From QKMZ01 sp012965515 (GTDB lineage Bacteria > Cyanobacteriota > Vampirovibrionia > Obscuribacterales > Obscuribacteraceae): DNA of 64,000 nt. Numbering within the stretch: the stretch's first letter is position 1; the number at the start of each line of letters is the position of its first letter. Made by a program: the position numbers and the translations under genes. Shown piece by piece: positions 51,930-60,287 of the stretch. The stretch is taken from the NCBI GenBank assembly GCA_937879965.1, contig CALFMP010000036.1, positions 124,001-188,000 on the forward strand. Direction: 5' to 3'. The notes beneath the pieces are model-generated. The model saw only the letters and a list, made by a program, of their open reading frames with translations. It did not search any database and was not told the DNA's origin.

Positions 51930-52643
51930 TTACGACCCTGTTTTTCTCGTCTCTTCTTCGTGAGCAAGTGGAGAGTTGTGGAAATTGTTGGATTCGGCGA
52001 GCGCTTTTACCACTTCTTCATTCGATGTAGGATAGAACTCCATGTAGTGTTGTCCCACAGCGTTGAAAACTTCTGGAACATAGCCGGCAATGATTCCATC
52101 ACAATGTGGGCGTAATTCTTTGTAGCTCTCTTTGCTCATTACCGGCGCAGCCAAAACGACTTTGCATGCCCCCCTCTGTTTGACAGCTTCCAGAGCCGCA
52201 AGGGCCGTCATTCCGGTCGCTATTCCGTCATCTACAAGAATCACTACTTTTTCTTCTAAAGTCGATCTATATCGACGGGCAAGGACATAGTATTCGTCTT
52301 CTCGGCGTTGCGTCGTGACTAGAAGCTCCCGCTTTTGCTGTTCGATATAGTCGCGCCAGCTGCGCGTCTGCGGAATGTCGGGACTGAGAACTATAATTCC
52401 ACCAGAAGATACGGCACCGATTGCATATTCAGGCTGATTTGGAAACGGCAGTTTCTTTGCCACGATTATTTCCAAAGGGCAGCACAGTTTGCGCGCAACT
52501 TCCAGCGCTACAGGAACTCCTCCTCGCGGTAGACCGACCACAACCATTTCCTTTTGTCGTTCTTCCTGCGAAAGGCCTTTCAAATACTGCTCTACTTTTA
52601 GCGCCAGCTTTCTTCCGGCATCCTCTCTATCTCTAAACAACAT
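51930..52643 (-). CDS. Phosphoribosyltransferase domain protein
   Basis: The 237-residue protein shows the type I PRTase pattern: GLPRGGVPVALEVARKL near the start and the PRPP-binding loop VILVDDGIATGMTALAALE at about residues 134-152. The second half continues with ACKVVLAAPVMS. This family (Rv0571c-like) usually co-occurs with an alpha/beta hydrolase and USP genes in stress islands. The reaction is unknown. A weak candidate operator lies 77-94 bp upstream (52720-52737). Confidence 0.9.
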   Translation of the reverse strand: MLFRDREDAGRKLALKVEQYLKGLSQEERQKEMVVVGLPRGGVPVALEVARKLCCPLEIIVAKKLPFPNQPEYAIGAVSSGGIIVLSPDIPQTRSWRDYIEQQKRELLVTTQRREDEYYVLARRYRSTLEEKVVILVDDGIATGMTALAALEAVKQRGACKVVLAAPVMSKESYKELRPHCDGIIAGYVPEVFNAVGQHYMEFYPTSNEEVVKALAESNNFHNSPLAHEEETRKTGS

Positions 52644-52808
52644 AAAGCACCTCCACAGGACAGCCTTTACATATCAGAGTAGCTGCTTGTCCGGCATTCT
52701 ACCTCTACCCCTAGGCTGAGTTGACCCAAGAACCGATCATTCTGTTGAACGAGGCTGTGGCATGCCGCTGACTGTAAGTTGAGAATACAGTTGGGAGTTG
52801 AGCACAAA

Positions 52809-53594
52809 ATGAGTTCGAAATTAGCGTTATTAATCATTGTCTTTGTGACCATTAGTACCGTTGGGGCTTTTGCTTATGCTGGTGTTCATAGCATGACAGA
52901 TGCACATGAGCCACAAAGATCGGTTGAACCGAATGCAATTGATGCGCAGGATGAGGAATTTATCTTGCAGGCTGCTCTTCTAGCTGCTCGAGGTGATCTC
53001 AAAAAGCAGCTGCCAATTCTACGGACGCTTGCGGAAGTGTACCGTTCTCAGAATCGATTGAAAGAAGAAGAGTCTTGCCTTTTAAAAGCGATTGGCATCG
53101 TGCATGCTTTAGAAGGTTCTTCCTCTGTTTCTTTAGGCGCGTCATATATGAGACTCTCTGCAATCTACTTTGCGATGGAAGACTATATAAGAGCTGAACT
53201 GGCGGGCAAAACTGCCGTCGACATCTTTGGCAAAAGCTGTGGCATGGATTCAATCAACCTGGCTCTGGCATACAACAATCTCGGTTGGATCGAAATGAAG
53301 CACAAGAACTATAGTGCTGCCGAGTCTCACATTTCAGCAGCTCTCTCAATCTTGCGCAAAACTATCGGGCGTAAGCATTTGCTCTATGGTCTGGTTTCGG
53401 AGAATCTGGGTGTTCTTTTGTTGCAGAAGGGCGAACATGCAAATTCTCTCAAAGCCTACAAAGAGGCCTTGTCCGTACTGAGCAAGAAGCTACCAGCCAA
53501 CGATCCGGTTGTAATTGACCTCAACAATAGATGCGCTGAAGTCAGGAACTTGTTGAATCGCAAGACTGCTGATCGTCATTGCGAGCGACTTTAG
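52809..53594 (+). CDS. Secreted TPR-repeat protein
   Basis: The 261-residue protein has an N-terminal hydrophobic signal or anchor (KLALLIIVFVTISTVGAFAYA) and then TPR units such as LAEVYRSQNRLKEEESCLLK, ALAYNNLGWIEMKHKNYSAA and SENLGVLLLQKGEHANSLKA. It is paralogous to the TPR protein at 44542 (similar length, repeat order and Cys-free core). Likely periplasmic scaffold. The ATG at 52809 starts immediately before the signal sequence; the upstream in-frame TTG is less likely. A strong terminator follows. Confidence 0.85.
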   Translation: MSSKLALLIIVFVTISTVGAFAYAGVHSMTDAHEPQRSVEPNAIDAQDEEFILQAALLAARGDLKKQLPILRTLAEVYRSQNRLKEEESCLLKAIGIVHALEGSSSVSLGASYMRLSAIYFAMEDYIRAELAGKTAVDIFGKSCGMDSINLALAYNNLGWIEMKHKNYSAAESHISAALSILRKTIGRKHLLYGLVSENLGVLLLQKGEHANSLKAYKEALSVLSKKLPANDPVVIDLNNRCAEVRNLLNRKTADRHCERL

Positions 53595-53619
53595 GTTTGC
53601 GAGCAAGAGAGTACATTTG

Positions 53620-53649
53620 AAAAGTGCGCCGAATAGTCGGCGCACTTTT
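53620..53649 (+). terminator. Intrinsic terminator after TPR gene
   Basis: AAAAGTGCGCCGA / TCGGCGCACTTTT with a 4-nt loop is a strong 13-bp stem with T run. It may also serve the convergent USP gene. Confidence 0.9.
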
Positions 53650-53670
53650 GTTCCTTTGGCTGGTTGATTG

Positions 53671-54207
53671 TTAGGTGTTTTGAGCAGTAGTGGCAGGAAT
53701 CCGTGTTTCCGGTTTCTTCTCTTTTGCGTGCTTTCTCATTTTTACAATCATCACATTGCAGGGAGCATGTGAAGCAACTGCTCCTGAGACGCTTCCAAGC
53801 ATGAATCGAGTCATGCCGCTTCTGCCATGCGAGCCAATCACAATTAGTTCCGCCTCAAGCATTTTAGCCATATCAAGAATGACTTCAGCTGGTTGCCCGG
53901 CGACTACCTCGGTCGTAATTTGGTATTCCGGAATGACTGTTTGAATGTCGGACTTGACTTTGGCAACCAGCTTTTCTGCATAACTTCTAGCATCCTGCTC
54001 TAGTGATTCCATGAATTGAGGATAAGTAGCCATTGGATGATCCATTGTGATCGGCTGCACGGCATGAAGAATTCTAATATGAGTGTTTTCCTGCCATTTG
54101 TGATTGATTACGAAGTCGACTATTGGTGCAATGGCATCACTCTCATCTACTGCAACAATTACTGTATAGCGTTTACTTGACGTTTTATTCACACTATCGA
54201 TGCTCAC
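53671..54207 (-). CDS. Universal stress protein, paralogue of the 34458 gene
   Basis: The 178-residue USP contains VIVAVDESDAIAPIVDFV, then VQPITMDHPMATYPQFMES and the ATP loop GSHGRSGMTRFMLGSVSGAV. The central DHPMA-YP segment and length match the USP at 34458. GTG start at 54207 after GGAGAG. It is the second gene of a leftward pair with 54228, mirroring 33486-34961. Confidence 0.92.
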   Translation of the reverse strand: MSIDSVNKTSSKRYTVIVAVDESDAIAPIVDFVINHKWQENTHIRILHAVQPITMDHPMATYPQFMESLEQDARSYAEKLVAKVKSDIQTVIPEYQITTEVVAGQPAEVILDMAKMLEAELIVIGSHGRSGMTRFMLGSVSGAVASHAPCNVMIVKMRKHAKEKKPETRIPATTAQNT

Positions 54208-54227
54208 CTTTCTACTCTCCGTGTTGA

Positions 54228-55187
54228 TTATGTGTTGCTAGTGCTCAAGCGCTTCTGCTCAACGTCGCTTGTCAAATCGAAGGCTTTGTTGTCCTCAGGC
54301 CAGAGCAATAGGCACGGCAAAACAAGCGACCGGATAAACGACTCCGGCTGCATGCCGAAAACTGTGATGCGGTCTTGCGCCAACCCACGTGTCGGCAGGA
54401 CAAAAAGGGCGTCCTGTCTAATCTCAACTGCTTGCGAGGATTCACTTCCTTGAAAAAGGTCTTTCCTTTCAGTGGCTGCACGACCGCCGTAATATTCGAA
54501 TTCGAAATTTATGTCTTTCGCTTCGGGCAGCATCTGCAGCAAATTCTTTTTCAGTTGCTCAGGTTTTTCCTCGCGTGTGCCGGTTCCCCAGAACTCAAGA
54601 GTCGGCTTTAGCCCTAGCAGTTTAGCTAGCTTCAGGCATGATTTGAGATACGTGTAATTGATGTGATCGATCTCTGAAACAATTGCCATTGTTTCCCACG
54701 CAATCGGTTTTGATTGAACGATCAAGACAGGCACCGTGGAATGATGCGATACGCCCTCAGCCACAGAATACCGAATGTAATGGCTGTGCTCCTGATCGAT
54801 CAACCTCACTCCTGTTGGTTGATGCCCGATTACAAGTAGATCAAAGTCTCTGGCATCTTTACACAGAATCGCTACAGGATTGCCTTCTTTAATCAGGCAC
54901 TCACCTTGAATGCCTTGTCCGGATGCCAGTGCCTCGTATTCTAATGAGAGTTTATTTGCCAGAGAATTTAGTTGAGATATGACTGCTTCGTACGCTGCAA
55001 TGTAGGGACCACTGCCGACAAAACCTGGTTTGTCGTTTCGCAGCAATTCCCAGACCGTTCTTGAATCGACGATGTGCTCAGCTGTTACCTTGGCTTTAAT
55101 TTTGGCGCCCAGCTTCCAGGCCATTTCGGCTGCATTGCGTGACTGTTCAGAGCCGCTAATTGCAACAAGTATTGAATGTTCTGACAT
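54228..55187 (-). CDS. Tandem USP-like protein, paralogue of the 33486 gene
   Basis: The 319-residue protein shares with the 33486 product the start SILVAISGSEQSRNAAEMAW, the segment TVWELLRNDKPGFVG and the junction VPVLIVQSKPIAWETMAIVSE, as well as the end LPCLLLWPEDN. The second half has no ATP loop. GGAGAAAGG precedes the ATG. It leads a two-gene USP operon with a candidate operator (55265) about 78 bp upstream. Confidence 0.88.
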   Translation of the reverse strand: MSEHSILVAISGSEQSRNAAEMAWKLGAKIKAKVTAEHIVDSRTVWELLRNDKPGFVGSGPYIAAYEAVISQLNSLANKLSLEYEALASGQGIQGECLIKEGNPVAILCKDARDFDLLVIGHQPTGVRLIDQEHSHYIRYSVAEGVSHHSTVPVLIVQSKPIAWETMAIVSEIDHINYTYLKSCLKLAKLLGLKPTLEFWGTGTREEKPEQLKKNLLQMLPEAKDINFEFEYYGGRAATERKDLFQGSESSQAVEIRQDALFVLPTRGLAQDRITVFGMQPESFIRSLVLPCLLLWPEDNKAFDLTSDVEQKRLSTSNT

Positions 55188-55264
55188 TTCCTTTCTCCCA
55201 TCCGGTAATGCTTAAGAAATTTGACTTCTGCGGACTATTTTCCGCTCGTTGCCGTGATGATTGC

Positions 55265-55282
55265 ATCGACCTCAAAGACTAT
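55265..55282 (-). promoter_or_regulatory. Candidate regulon operator D (USP pair)
   Basis: Reading leftwards, ATAGTCT-TTG-AGGTCGAT matches the left half of sites A/C/P at six of seven positions and the right half of site K at seven of eight. An isolated ATAGTCC half-site lies closer to the gene at 55232-55238. Confidence 0.45.
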
Positions 55283-55347
55283 TGATACAGTGCTTTGGTG
55301 CTGCTCCTTACCGTCTCGATAGCACCATGCCGCGTTGCTGGCGTTAG

Positions 55348-55371
55348 GCAATCATCCCTGAGTATGATTGC
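55348..55371 (+). promoter_or_regulatory. Candidate regulon operator B, extended palindrome (USP at 55501)
   Basis: GCAATCAT-N8-ATGATTGC is a perfect inverted repeat enclosing ATCATCC-CTG-AGTATGAT (55351-55368). A second, weaker copy ending GTGGTATGTTGC lies at about 55390-55412. The 55188-55500 gap holds these sites and no gene. Confidence 0.6.
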
Positions 55372-55500
55372 TTAAACCCGGACCGTCGTAATCCTAGGCC
55401 TGTGGTATGTTGCCGCATCGGCGCAGTTCGTCTTTACTGGTATGGAAGAAAGCCTCGGCGTTAAAGAGAAAGGCTGGTCCCCTAGATAAGAGGAATAGTA

Positions 55501-56418
55501 ATGAAGATTTTGTTGGCGATCGACGGTTCCGACTGCTCCACGGAAGTCGCAAAGTTAGTATCAGAAATGACCTGCTCAGCCGGTACGGAACTTATGGTTC
55601 TTTCTGCTGTGGATTTCTTGGAGCCATTGCCTTCATTGGAAGGAATCAAGCGAAAGGAGTTGCTCGCTACCGAAAAATTGGTTCATAGCTACGTTGAACA
55701 GTTGCGCTCTGCTCATCCCGATGCCATCGTATCTGGTGCTGTCGCAGATGGATATGCGTGCGAAGAGATTCTAGATACTTGTAAAGAGTGGGCTCCAGAT
55801 CTGGTAATGGTTGGTTCTCATGGAAGAAGTGGACTGGACTACCTTTTCTTTGGCAGCGTATCGCGCACCGTTTTTCTCGAGGCCCCGTGTGCAGTGAGAA
55901 TTGTGCGCCGTAAGTCAGAAGAGCATTCTGAAGCGGGAACATATAATGTAATTGTTGCGCTCGAACACACAGACTCAAGCGGACAGGTACTTGATCATGT
56001 GCTGAGTACTCCATGGTCGCAGAAGACAAATTTCAGATGTGTTCATGTAGTGCGTGATACGCCGGAAAGTATTCTTTCTGAACCCGAAGGCGGATATACC
56101 CATTCGATGAAGTCTCACTACGACAATCTTGTTGCTGGGCGATTAGGCTGGCTTGAAGCCGCGGCAGCTAAGCTGAACGATAAATTGGGAAGACGTGCTG
56201 CCACAGCGGAGATTTTGAGAGGAGAACCAAGAAAGGCTATTCTGGATTTAGCAAAAAACTGGCCGGCTGATCTAATATTGGTTGGTTCTCACGGTCGACG
56301 TGGAATTGATAAAGCTGTTCTTGGCAGCGTGTCAGAAGCAATTGCTGTTCATGCTCAATGCTCGGTGGAAATGACCCGTGTAAAAACACTATCGAAGAAG
56401 GTTCATATCATTGTTTAA
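55501..56418 (+). CDS. Tandem-domain universal stress protein
   Basis: The 305-residue protein has two complete USP domains. The first starts KILLAIDGSDCSTEVAKLV with loop GSHGRSGLDYLFFGSVSRTV; the second carries GSHGRRGIDKAVLGSVSEAI. Both loops fit the ATP pattern, unlike the other tandem USPs here. The ATG follows AAGAGGAATAG. It overlaps the downstream cytochrome gene by eight bases, an unusual coupling. Confidence 0.92.
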   Translation: MKILLAIDGSDCSTEVAKLVSEMTCSAGTELMVLSAVDFLEPLPSLEGIKRKELLATEKLVHSYVEQLRSAHPDAIVSGAVADGYACEEILDTCKEWAPDLVMVGSHGRSGLDYLFFGSVSRTVFLEAPCAVRIVRRKSEEHSEAGTYNVIVALEHTDSSGQVLDHVLSTPWSQKTNFRCVHVVRDTPESILSEPEGGYTHSMKSHYDNLVAGRLGWLEAAAAKLNDKLGRRAATAEILRGEPRKAILDLAKNWPADLILVGSHGRRGIDKAVLGSVSEAIAVHAQCSVEMTRVKTLSKKVHIIV

Positions 56419-56845
56419 GCGAATTTTGCCAATTACTCTGTTTTTCGTTTGCGTGCTGACATTGAGCACCTTAGCTGGACAGGCGGACGACAAAAAGCAA
56501 CGTGCCGGCAATGAACCTGGAAAGGTTGCGCAGTCGAAGAAAAAAAGTCGGAGCAATCGCAAAGCCCGGTCTATATCGGCAAGCTTGGGTAAGAAGCTGT
56601 ATAAGCAGTACCAGTGCTACGATTGCCATAGCATTGGTGGAAAAGGATGCGAAAATGGGTTTCGCTTGGATAATGAAGGTTCTAAGAGAACGAAGGCGTT
56701 TATAAAGGAGCATCTGGTTGATCCAGATAAGCATTTCGATAAGCACCCGGATGCATTTGGAACTGATTTAAACTTGATGCCGCCACAAGATCTTGAATCT
56801 TGGGAGATCGATAGTCTTGTTGAGTATCTGTACAGCTTGAAGTAG
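56411..56845 (+). CDS. c-type cytochrome
   Basis: The 144-residue protein starts at a TTG (56411) within the end of the USP gene, with AAGAAGG upstream. It has a signal sequence (KRILPITLFFVCVLTLST), a Lys/Ser/Arg-rich linker, then haem c motif C69-x2-C72-H73 and a candidate axial Met in LNLMPPQDL. It ends with WEIDSLVEYLYSLK, the usual C-terminal helix. Mono-haem class I cytochrome, periplasmic. Confidence 0.85.
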   Translation: MFKRILPITLFFVCVLTLSTLAGQADDKKQRAGNEPGKVAQSKKKSRSNRKARSISASLGKKLYKQYQCYDCHSIGGKGCENGFRLDNEGSKRTKAFIKEHLVDPDKHFDKHPDAFGTDLNLMPPQDLESWEIDSLVEYLYSLK

Positions 56846-56940
56846 TTGTTAGACCTTCATTATGTCTTCTGCAGGATAGCGGAGTTGTTTTTGCCCATTT
56901 TCAATACTGCGCCGGTTTACAGGTCGGCTGATCTGGAAGC

Positions 56941-57414
56941 TTAGTTACCGGTCGATTGGTTGGCTCCGGCTACCTTTTGGGTTTTGTCAAAAGAATGCGA
57001 TTTCTTCGATCTTAGAATGACTACGGAGCATGGCGCCAGTGTAATTACTTCTTTGGCCGTGCTGCCTAGAAGAAAATTACCGATTCCTTTTCTTCCGTGC
57101 GTACCCATCAATATCAAATCAGCTGAGAAAGCACCCGCTTCGTTTGCAATCACTTCTTTTACAACACCATCACGCACCGCAGTTTCGACTTGAATTCCTG
57201 GGAAATAGTCCTTCAAATGCTCACCGAAGGTGCGAACCAGGGCCTCACCTTCCGTTATATATTCCGAACTCGACCAGGACATTACTGCCTCATTTTTGTC
57301 GAGCACGTGCAGTATCTTCAGCCTAAACAAAAGCGTATTGAGTTGAACAAGAAATTCTTTGATTTCGTCCTCGAACAAGAGATCTTCAATTGGTATCAAG
57401 ACATTGGTGACCAT
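56941..57414 (-). CDS. Universal stress protein (USP)
   Basis: The 157-residue USP begins NVLIPIEDLLFEDEIKEFL and has the loop GTHGRKGIGNFLLGSTAKEV, then LAPCSVVILR. It is most like the USPs at 42308 and 48898. No ribosome binding site stands out. It follows the USP at 57514 on the same strand after 99 bp. Confidence 0.9.
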   Translation of the reverse strand: MVTNVLIPIEDLLFEDEIKEFLVQLNTLLFRLKILHVLDKNEAVMSWSSSEYITEGEALVRTFGEHLKDYFPGIQVETAVRDGVVKEVIANEAGAFSADLILMGTHGRKGIGNFLLGSTAKEVITLAPCSVVILRSKKSHSFDKTQKVAGANQSTGN

Positions 57415-57513
57415 ATTCGTGTTCTCTGCTGAATCAAGTTGGCGAGTATTCCTGTGAAACTACTTTCATTGTTCAATCTCGACCATAGAAGTGTAGGGCA
57501 GGCAAAATCTGCA

Positions 57514-58023
57514 TCATGTGGCAAACGACGGAAGAGATGTCTGTTGCTGCACGAGAGTACTTCCTTTGCTTTCCGCAGACTTAGGTAAGCTGACGACTGT
57601 AACAGGGCGATCAGCTAGTTTCAAAACCGCCGTCGAAACACTACTTACTCTCAAGCGCGTATTGTCCCCGTGTGAATGCGCACCTATTACGATTACATCA
57701 GCATTCCACTCTTCGGCACAATCCAGAATTACGCGATGGGGCGTACCCACAAGTACTGATTCTTCAACTTCAAACGAATCATCCTCGCAAAGTAGATTAA
57801 TGCGCGTTTGTTTTAGCATGAAAGCTGCCTTTTTCAATTGCGTTTCCAGCAACTTTCTAGTCTTGCCGGGCCCTGATTGATCATGTAGGTCGTTCAGAAA
57901 TGTGGATGTGTCTATCACATTTAAGAGTTTGACAGTCTTTCCGGGTCCGCCAAATAAACGTGCGACAGCATCGACAATTGGCATCACAAATTCATCTTCA
58001 TCGATAGCAACCAGAACTTTCAT
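57514..58023 (-). CDS. Universal stress protein (USP), diverged loop
   Basis: The 169-residue protein starts KVLVAIDEDEFVMPIVDAV. Its loop reads GAHSHGDNTRLRVSSVSTAV, lacking the second and third Gly of the ATP motif, so it is likely a non-ATP-binding USP. It ends ADRPVTVVSLP. The family assignment rests on overall length, the start strand and the C-terminal strand. Confidence 0.85.
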   Translation of the reverse strand: MKVLVAIDEDEFVMPIVDAVARLFGGPGKTVKLLNVIDTSTFLNDLHDQSGPGKTRKLLETQLKKAAFMLKQTRINLLCEDDSFEVEESVLVGTPHRVILDCAEEWNADVIVIGAHSHGDNTRLRVSSVSTAVLKLADRPVTVVSLPKSAESKGSTLVQQQTSLPSFAT

Positions 58024-58292
58024 AACTTTCTCCGGCTAGTGTCAGAATGGAACGCAGAAGGGAGTGCTTTAGCAAAAGACTTTCATTTTTAGAATTCTGC
58101 GGAAGACCCTGTTCATACCTTTGATTTTTGCACCGGCTGCATGCTGGTCCATCGTTTTAAAGGACTATTTGAATTGGTTTTTAGAGCAATATTTAGCTGT
58201 AGCCTAGAGCGACATCATTCCGAAGCCCTATTTGACCGACCCCGTGGTCTCCAGATTCAAGGTTGGCTTGGTATATGGGGCATAAAGTGAGT
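58024..58292. other. Intergenic region with candidate operator halves
   Basis: No gene is seen. A strong right half-site GGTATGAA (leftward, 58112-58119) lies about 90 bp upstream of the USP at 58023, and GACC-CCGT-GGTC at 58237-58248 is a small palindrome. These may be weak members of the same operator family. Confidence 0.3.
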
Positions 58293-58497
58293 ATGAACGA
58301 CAGACTACTTTTCTCGAGTAAAAAGCTTGAAATGCTAGCTGGGTTAGGTATTCACAGACGGTTCGAAATCAGATCCGGACATCCTAGATCCTGTTTCGCC
58401 TGAACCGGACTTGGTTGAAGAAATCACACCGGTCAGTTTTGCGAAGAATCACTTGCCGTGGCGCAAGCGAACTTCATTGATCGGTTTGAGGCAATAA
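58293..58497 (+). pseudogene. Possible frameshifted small ORF
   Basis: An ATG at 58293 opens MNDRLLFSSKKLEMLAGLG and stops after 36 codons. Around 58350 the adjacent frame continues as VFTDGSKSDPDILDPVSPEP and KNHLPWRKRTSLIGLRQ, ending at 58497. The two parts would together give about 68 codons if one base were gained or lost. The second part looks coding (balanced composition, acidic then basic). It could be a decayed gene or a sequencing error. Confidence 0.3.
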
Positions 58498-58502
58498 TCT
58501 AT

Positions 58503-59255
58503 ATGAGAACGATTGCAGGGAGGACAACGGCGGGCGCACTGAGCGTACTTGCGTTTGCTTGTTGTTGCTTAAGTGCATCCTCCAGAGAAATGAAAACCTG
58601 GATGATAACCCAGTTTCACGAAATCAACGGTAAAGAAGTGACTTACATAGCAAAGGACTTCGTGCGTCTAGATCGGCTAACTAACGGCTATTCAATCATT
58701 ATCGATGAGAGGGCTGGCAGAGTCTATTTCTTTAGCGACAAGGAGAAGCTGCTATATAAGACGAAAATCAAGGGTTTCAATTACCAGTCTGTCAATTTGC
58801 TTCGCATGTTCACAGGCGATTCAAGGGCTGGAGACAGCTGGCGACGAGCGGGTTCAACACGAATCGGCAATACTGAAGTGATCCGTTTTATCTCAGAAGA
58901 TTACAGCAATGTCTTCCGTGGCGCGAAAGAAGGTGGCTACCTGTCTGGTGAGAAGAGAGTGGTTGAAACAGAAACTTCCTTCTACGTAAGCAAAGAGATT
59001 GCAATTTCGAAGGATGTTTCTAAATTACTTTCTCAACTTCAAGGGACCAAGGATCTCGGTTATGTCCCACTCAAAGAAGTAACAGCCTGGAAGGAGAAAA
59101 TCAAGACGAAGACAAATCTGGATTTGTTAGATGTGAGAAGAATAGACTTGGACGTAAGCAAACGATTAATTCCAAAAGGCTATCGAGAAACATCAGACCT
59201 TCGCGACATTACAAACAAAGACAAATCTCCGGCCGAAGAGTTGCTATGCAAATAG
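58503..59255 (+). CDS. Secreted protein of unknown function
   Basis: The 250-residue product starts at the ATG at 58503, immediately before a signal sequence with three consecutive Cys (GALSVLAFACCCLSASS), possibly lipidated. The mature part (VRLDRLTNGYSIIIDERAGR, then TEVIRFISEDYSN) is beta-rich and resembles periplasmic proteins that carry a DUF4412-like or LolA-like fold, but I cannot confirm this. The C-terminal 60 residues are Lys-rich. No obvious partner; it precedes a cysteine peptidase gene by 182 bp. Confidence 0.6.
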   Translation: MRTIAGRTTAGALSVLAFACCCLSASSREMKTWMITQFHEINGKEVTYIAKDFVRLDRLTNGYSIIIDERAGRVYFFSDKEKLLYKTKIKGFNYQSVNLLRMFTGDSRAGDSWRRAGSTRIGNTEVIRFISEDYSNVFRGAKEGGYLSGEKRVVETETSFYVSKEIAISKDVSKLLSQLQGTKDLGYVPLKEVTAWKEKIKTKTNLDLLDVRRIDLDVSKRLIPKGYRETSDLRDITNKDKSPAEELLCK

Positions 59256-59437
59256 ATTTATTGGACTGATGACACTATTGGACATTGATAGTCTTACAGG
59301 CTGGTTGTCGTATCATCTTTTAGTATTAGTGAGCAAAATTCCCCCTTCAATTGTTTCCTTTTGCACTTTGATATTCAGCAGAAAGGCTGATGTCTGGAGG
59401 GCTGCATTGTCTAACAATAATTTTTTAGAAGGAAGTT

Positions 59438-60283
59438 TTGGATACGAAAATGAAACAACCGACCGAACCCATCATTCGCAAAGCACTGTCCGAGCAATCT
59501 CATAAAGTCGAAATTCCACGCTTTTCCCGTCGGGCACAGAGGCGAGTTCGTAGGTTATGGTCGATCTGGGTGCAACGCCTGATGAATATCAGATTTCCAA
59601 TTTTGGGAGCAAGGCTCACGCGCCGGAAAAAGGTCGAAATTGAAACGTTGCTACAGCCGGGAGACATACTGCTCAAGGACAATTGCGGCTATCCTTTTTC
59701 ACAGCTTGGTGCGCGCCTCTTAGGTAGCCGATGGATTCATTCTGCCGTTTTTATCGGAGACGGCAAAGTCATAGACTGTGGTTCTGTGCCCTACGTGGCC
59801 GAAGCACCGTTAGAGTTCTTTCTCGATGCCAGCGACGTGGCTATATATAGACCGAAATTTAAAACGGCTGGTGATTGCGAATCCGCATTGCATTACCTGA
59901 GGGACCAGATTGACAAACCTTTTAACAAGACCTTCAATCTGGCGAACAAGAATTCGTTTTATTGCACTCAACTTATCTACAGAATGTTGAAGCAAATGCC
60001 AAACCCGATTGATCTTCCTGTCAGCTCTGTCGGTGGCAGAAAGGCTATTTTGGCCAGTGACATTGAAGACAGTACTGAGCTTCAGAGAGTTTACCTATTT
60101 CGTGTGGCCCCCTGGCGGATTTTGATTGCACATATTCCCTCGCTCGTCGCGCTTTCGTTGGGAGCCTCACTGGCGAAGAAGATTCGTCCAGAATATGGTT
60201 TCGTTGGCGGTATTCTTGGACTCATGTCAATCCTTACCATTACTCAGCAAAAGTGCCACCCTGTGCGGATGAGAAAAACGTAG
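59438..60283 (+). CDS. YiiX/YebB-like permuted NlpC/P60 cysteine peptidase
   Basis: The 281-residue protein has a permuted papain-like (YiiX, PF05708) arrangement with the His first (SRWIHSAVFIGDGKVIDCG) and the Cys later (NSFYCTQLIYRMLK). A further segment YVAEAPLEFFL fits the family. A basic N-terminus of about 55 residues precedes and a hydrophobic C-terminal helix (RILIAHIPSLVALSLGASL) suggests membrane anchoring. Start TTG at 59438 after AGAAGGAAG, or ATG at 59450. Families of this fold cleave or transfer acyl or peptide bonds in lipids or cell wall. The acyl ligase gene is 4 bp downstream. Confidence 0.75.
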   Translation: MDTKMKQPTEPIIRKALSEQSHKVEIPRFSRRAQRRVRRLWSIWVQRLMNIRFPILGARLTRRKKVEIETLLQPGDILLKDNCGYPFSQLGARLLGSRWIHSAVFIGDGKVIDCGSVPYVAEAPLEFFLDASDVAIYRPKFKTAGDCESALHYLRDQIDKPFNKTFNLANKNSFYCTQLIYRMLKQMPNPIDLPVSSVGGRKAILASDIEDSTELQRVYLFRVAPWRILIAHIPSLVALSLGASLAKKIRPEYGFVGGILGLMSILTITQQKCHPVRMRKT

Positions 60284-60287
60284 TTCC

